NCBI RefSeq assembly: GCF_040730185.1
Contig: NZ_CP160402.1
Span: 7,564,001-7,628,000 of the forward strand
Direction: 5' to 3'
Length of the DNA stretch: 64,000 bases
Origin: Streptomyces sp. Je 1-332
Lineage (GTDB): Bacteria > Actinomycetota > Actinomycetes > Streptomycetales > Streptomycetaceae
The notes beneath the pieces are model-generated. The model did not search any database. It had not been told where the DNA came from and worked only from the letters and a program-made list of their open reading frames with translations. The translations under genes and the position numbers were made by a program. Below, one piece after another: positions 61,648 through 64,000 of this stretch; position 1 is the first letter of the stretch; each line of letters opens with the position of its first letter.

Positions 61648-62058
61648 TAGATCGCCGTCTGGCGGTCTGGCGGTTTCGCGGTCTCGCCGTCTGGCGCCCT
61701 CGCGGTCTGGCCGTCTGGCGGTCTCGCGGTTTGGCCGTCTCGCCGTCGGGCGGGCTTGCCCTGGCGCCCTCGCTCTCTGACGCCCTCGCCGCCTGGCGCC
61801 CTCGCGCCCTCGCGGTCTCGCCGTCTCGCCGTCTCGCGGTCTCGCGGTCTCGCGGTCTCGCCGTCTCGCCGTCTCGCGGTCTCGCGGTCTCGCGGTCTCG
61901 CGGTCTCGCCGTCTCGCGGTCTCGCGGTCTCGCGGTCTCGCGGTCTCGCGGTCTCGCGGTCTCGCGGTCTCGCGGTCTCGCCGTCTCGCCGTCTCGCGGT
62001 CTCGCGGTCTCGCCGTCTCGCCGTCTCGCGGTCTCGCGGCTTCGCGGTCTCGCCGCCG
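61648..62058. repeat. 8-bp tandem repeat tract (CGGTCTCG family)
   Basis: About 50 copies of an 8-mer, mostly CGGTCTCG or CCGTCTCG, run head to tail; the stretch 61813-62035 is nearly perfect and the flanks are decayed. Because 8 is not divisible by 3 and no frame of the unit has a stop, long open frames (RDRETARP-like or VSRSRGLA-like) appear on both strands and are artefacts. It fills the 810-bp gap between the peroxiredoxin and sigma-factor genes; the rest of that gap shows only a hairpin at 62157. Confidence 0.92.
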
Positions 62059-62156
62059 AGCTTCACCGCCCCCGTCGGCGGTCTCCAGTGCGCAACCCCT
62101 GGAGCCGCGGGCCCCCGTAGCGCCCGCGCGGACTCCGCACTCCTCGTCGTCTGAGC

Positions 62157-62183
62157 CCCTGGGGCGGCCCTGGCGCCCCAGGG
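62157..62183 (-). terminator. Hairpin downstream of the sigma-factor gene
   Basis: CCCTGGGGC (62157-62165) pairs with GCCCCAGGG (62175-62183) across a 9-base loop, 39 bp past the sigma gene stop. Probable terminator. Confidence 0.6.
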
Positions 62184-62221
62184 ACTCGGCGCGGGCAGCG
62201 CACTTCACGTGCGGCCCGCGG

Positions 62222-63064
62222 TCATGCCGCCTGCGCGTGCCCGACGCCGTCCTCTCCGCGGACGGCCTCCGCGCGCACGCGGGCGCAGCTGGTGGTGATG
62301 AGGCGGGAGACGTGCATCTGTGAGATGCCGAGCTCCTCGGCGATCCTGCTCTGCGTCATGTCCTCGAAGAAGCGCAGGTACAGGATGGTGCGCTCACGCT
62401 CAGGCAGCCGCCGCAGGCCGGTCTTGGCGGCCTCGCGGTCGGTGATGCAGTCGTAGGCGGGGTCGGTCGCTCCGAGGGTGTCGGCCAGGCTGAACCCATC
62501 GGGGTCGGCGGAGATCTCGGCGTCCAGCGAAAGGGCGCTGTAGCTCGTCATGGCCTCCATCCCCTCGCGGACCTCGTCCTCGGTCAGTCCCGCGTGCTCT
62601 GCGATCTCCGCGATACCGGGTTCGGCGTCGCTGCCCGGCCGGTCCATGAGTTCGCGCCGTACGACCCGGACCTTGTTGCGCAGCTCCTGGACACGACGGG
62701 GAACCCGGACGTCCCACATGCGGTCGCGGAAGTGCCGACGCAGTTCTCCGGTGATGGTGGGGACGGCATAGCTCTCGAAGGCCCCGCGCTCGGGCTCGTA
62801 CCGGTTGACCGCCTTGATCAGACCCATCGCGGCAACCTGCCGCAGGTCTTCGAGGTTCTCGCCCTTGTTGCGGAAACGGCTCGCCAGACGGTGTGCCATG
62901 GGCAGCCAGGCCGTCACGATCTCTTCGCAGAGCAGGTCGTACTCGGGTCCGCCCTCGAGCGTCGCCAGGCGCGCGAACGCCGCCTCGGTGTCGGGAGCGT
63001 CGTCGTGGAGGTGCCGGGTTCCCGTGCGACGGCGGGTGGAGGGGGCGGCGAGATCGGTAAGCAT
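62222..63064 (-). CDS. RNA polymerase sigma factor, SigB/SigF/SigG family
   Basis: A 280-residue group 3 sigma factor. Region 2 includes YDLLCEEIVTAWLPMAHRLASRF...DLRQVAAMGLIKAVNRYEPERGAFESYAVPTI. Region 3 is RRVQELRNKVRVVRREL, and region 4 HTH is RERTILYLRFFEDMTQSRIAEELGISQMHVSRLI. It directs general-stress, osmotic or developmental promoters in Streptomyces. ATG at 63064 has AGGAG eight bases upstream; the open frame before it is not coding. The RsbW-like gene at 60045 is a candidate antagonist. Confidence 0.94.
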   Translation of the reverse strand: MLTDLAAPSTRRRTGTRHLHDDAPDTEAAFARLATLEGGPEYDLLCEEIVTAWLPMAHRLASRFRNKGENLEDLRQVAAMGLIKAVNRYEPERGAFESYAVPTITGELRRHFRDRMWDVRVPRRVQELRNKVRVVRRELMDRPGSDAEPGIAEIAEHAGLTEDEVREGMEAMTSYSALSLDAEISADPDGFSLADTLGATDPAYDCITDREAAKTGLRRLPERERTILYLRFFEDMTQSRIAEELGISQMHVSRLITTSCARVRAEAVRGEDGVGHAQAA

Positions 63065-63382
63065 AAGGAATCGCTCCTCAGCGGTGGGCGAACAGGTGAC
63101 CGCGGAGAAACGGGAGGGCCCGGAGCCGGACGTCCGACGGGAGTGGGCATACCGCTCCCCGCGAATGCGCCTCCGGTCCGAAGCACGAACTCCGCCTGCC
63201 CCCGGACTCGGAGGGGAAACAACCACCAGCTGGACGCGTTGCGTTCGGAGCCACGCGGCATCGGACTCCGAACCGCGTCGAGCGGCCGCACGGGGGTGCG
63301 GCCGCTCGATGGCTCCCCGGGCGGGGCCCGGTGTCATGGCGTCAGGGCGAGGGAGCACCGCCCGCGGTGTGCCGGCGGTGCG
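63065..63382. other. Gap upstream of the sigma-factor gene
   Basis: 318 bp without a convincing gene. It holds the terminator of the DUF5133 gene (63279-63308) and presumably the sigma gene promoter. A GTTTCC on the minus strand around 63220 is a possible SigB-type -35, but I could not find a convincing partner. Confidence 0.45.
63279..63308. terminator. Terminator after the DUF5133 gene
   Basis: A perfect 13-bp stem (CGAGCGGCCGCAC and complement) with a GGGG loop, about 75 bp past the stop of the minus-strand DUF5133 gene. Confidence 0.85.
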
Positions 63383-63628
63383 TCAGCAGGGTGCTTCTAC
63401 GGACAGCAAGGAGTCGTCCGCGGGCCGGGCGCCGGGCAACTGGTGGCTCGCGGCCACCAGGGCGGCGTCGATGTCGCTGGTGCCGGTGGCCAAGCACAGG
63501 CTGTAGGCGACGTCTTCGTACTCCTGGCGGCTCTCGGCGCTTCCCTGGTCGGCCCGCAGCACGGCCAGGGCCTTGTAACGTTCCACCAGGTCTTCCAGGA
63601 CCACGGGGTGTGCCAGCAGCATGAGCAT
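63383..63628 (-). CDS. DUF5133-type small protein
   Basis: An 81-residue protein with the opening MLMLLAHPVVLEDLVERYKALAVLRAD and the SRQEYEDVAYSLCLATGTSDIDAALVAA segment typical of DUF5133 proteins of streptomycetes, whose function is unknown. GAGAGAGG precedes the first ATG closely; a second in-frame ATG two codons on has better spacing. Confidence 0.75.
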   Translation of the reverse strand: MLMLLAHPVVLEDLVERYKALAVLRADQGSAESRQEYEDVAYSLCLATGTSDIDAALVAASHQLPGARPADDSLLSVEAPC

Positions 63629-63715
63629 CCTCTCTCGGGGGTTTGCGGTGCGACCGTCGCTTCGCCCGTCTGCCCGTGGCGGAACTGACCAATCCGCGGT
63701 GCGGTGAGGCGAGGG

Positions 63716-64000
63716 TCACTTCGGACGGGACCCCGCTGACGCCCCTGAGCGAGCCGACGCCGCGTCGCGCAGGGCGTGCAGCCCGGCGGCCACCAGAGGA
63801 TGTGCCGCGCTGCCGCGCCGCACGGCGGTCAGGAAGCGTCGCGTGGGAACGGGCGTGCCGAGCAGCGGTACCCGTACGACCGCGTGTTGGGGGAGTGGCA
63901 CGATCCCCGGCATGAGACAGATGCCGAACCCCGCGGCCACGAACGAGGAGACCGCGTACCACTCCTTGACCTGATGGGTGACGCGGGGAGTGAAGCCGGC
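63716..64000 (-). CDS. LysR-family regulator, C-terminal part (start beyond window)
   Basis: The last 94 codons of a LysR substrate-binding domain. The frame is open to base 64000 and contains the typical subdomain II pattern VSSFVAAGFGICLMPG...HPLVAAGLHALRDAA. The N-terminal HTH is outside the window. It ends 87 bp before the DUF5133 start on the same strand. Confidence 0.82.
   Translation of the reverse strand, partial: AGFTPRVTHQVKEWYAVSSFVAAGFGICLMPGIVPLPQHAVVRVPLLGTPVPTRRFLTAVRRGSAAHPLVAAGLHALRDAASARSGASAGSRPK

Noticed and set aside
61564..62208. Long open frames on both strands across the 8-bp repeat (Arg/Asp/Glu-rich on minus, Ser/Arg/Leu-rich on plus)
   Set aside because: They follow automatically from a stop-free 8-bp unit, no frame shows a ribosome site or normal codon bias, and all six frames are equally open.

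Overview
The window is chromosomal DNA of a high-GC actinomycete, almost certainly Streptomyces. Nearly every gene has strongly G/C-biased third codon positions. GTG starts, 4-bp ATGA/GTGA overlaps and divergent gene/regulator pairs are frequent. Marker elements fit the genus: DtxR-type iron boxes, a DasR-like site in front of a secreted chitin-active oxygenase, an alpha-lytic-type secreted protease, a SigB/F-type sigma factor, an RsbW-like ATPase and a DUF5133 protein. No rRNA, tRNA, CRISPR, insertion sequence or prophage was seen.

Layout. 1-5.2 kb: an iron-regulated, NRPS-independent siderophore locus (ATP-grasp ligase and two IucA/IucC synthetases, the second cut by the left edge), divergent from an FhuF-like ferric reductase; two iron boxes lie between them. 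The gene set resembles vibrioferrin pvsA/pvsB/pvsD. 5.2-12.2 kb: a Clp-N/HTH protein with twin operators, a TetR/MFS/FAD-monooxygenase resistance cassette, an MFS-AraC pair and a GNAT. 12.3-19 kb: secreted M64 peptidase, XRE-TPR regulator, small enzymes, a 35-bp tandem repeat, a TPR protein and an unknown protein. 19.4-29.5 kb: MMPL exporter, DUF3048 protein, secreted S1 protease, M13 metallopeptidase, a coupled lactate-monooxygenase-like/2-hydroxyacid dehydrogenase pair and a secreted endonuclease I. 29.7-32.7 kb: an acyl-CoA-dehydrogenase-like flavoenzyme, a thioesterase and an Rrf2 regulator (possible sulfur regulon).

33.2-39.5 kb is the most interesting region. A 75-aa peptide has a canonical double-glycine leader and a Cys-free, Gly/Val-rich core. 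It is followed by a strong hairpin and a tightly coupled HlyD/ABC1(C39 peptidase)/ABC2 module of the NHLM (NHLP) bacteriocin-export type. No modification enzyme is visible, so it looks like a self-contained factory for an unmodified, glycine-zipper-like exported peptide.

39.5-50.3 kb: serine hydrolase, AA10 oxygenase with a DasR-like site, DoxX/quinone-oxidoreductase/AraC/AhpD group, TauE/LysR pair, ankyrin protein, orphan sugar-binding lipoprotein and carboxylesterase. 50.4-52.5 kb: a cold-shock module (Csp with a structured leader; DEAD-box helicase whose Shine-Dalgarno lies in a perfect hairpin). 52.5-58.1 kb: two TetR regulators with palindromic operators, SDR, SGNH hydrolase, ankyrin protein, a 59-aa zinc ribbon and a secreted EEP-family phosphodiesterase/nuclease. 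58.2-64 kb: DMT transporter with a 27-bp palindrome, hemerythrin, RsbW-like ATPase, peroxiredoxin, a ~400-bp tandem repeat of 8-bp units, SigB/F-type sigma factor, DUF5133 protein and a LysR gene cut by the right edge.
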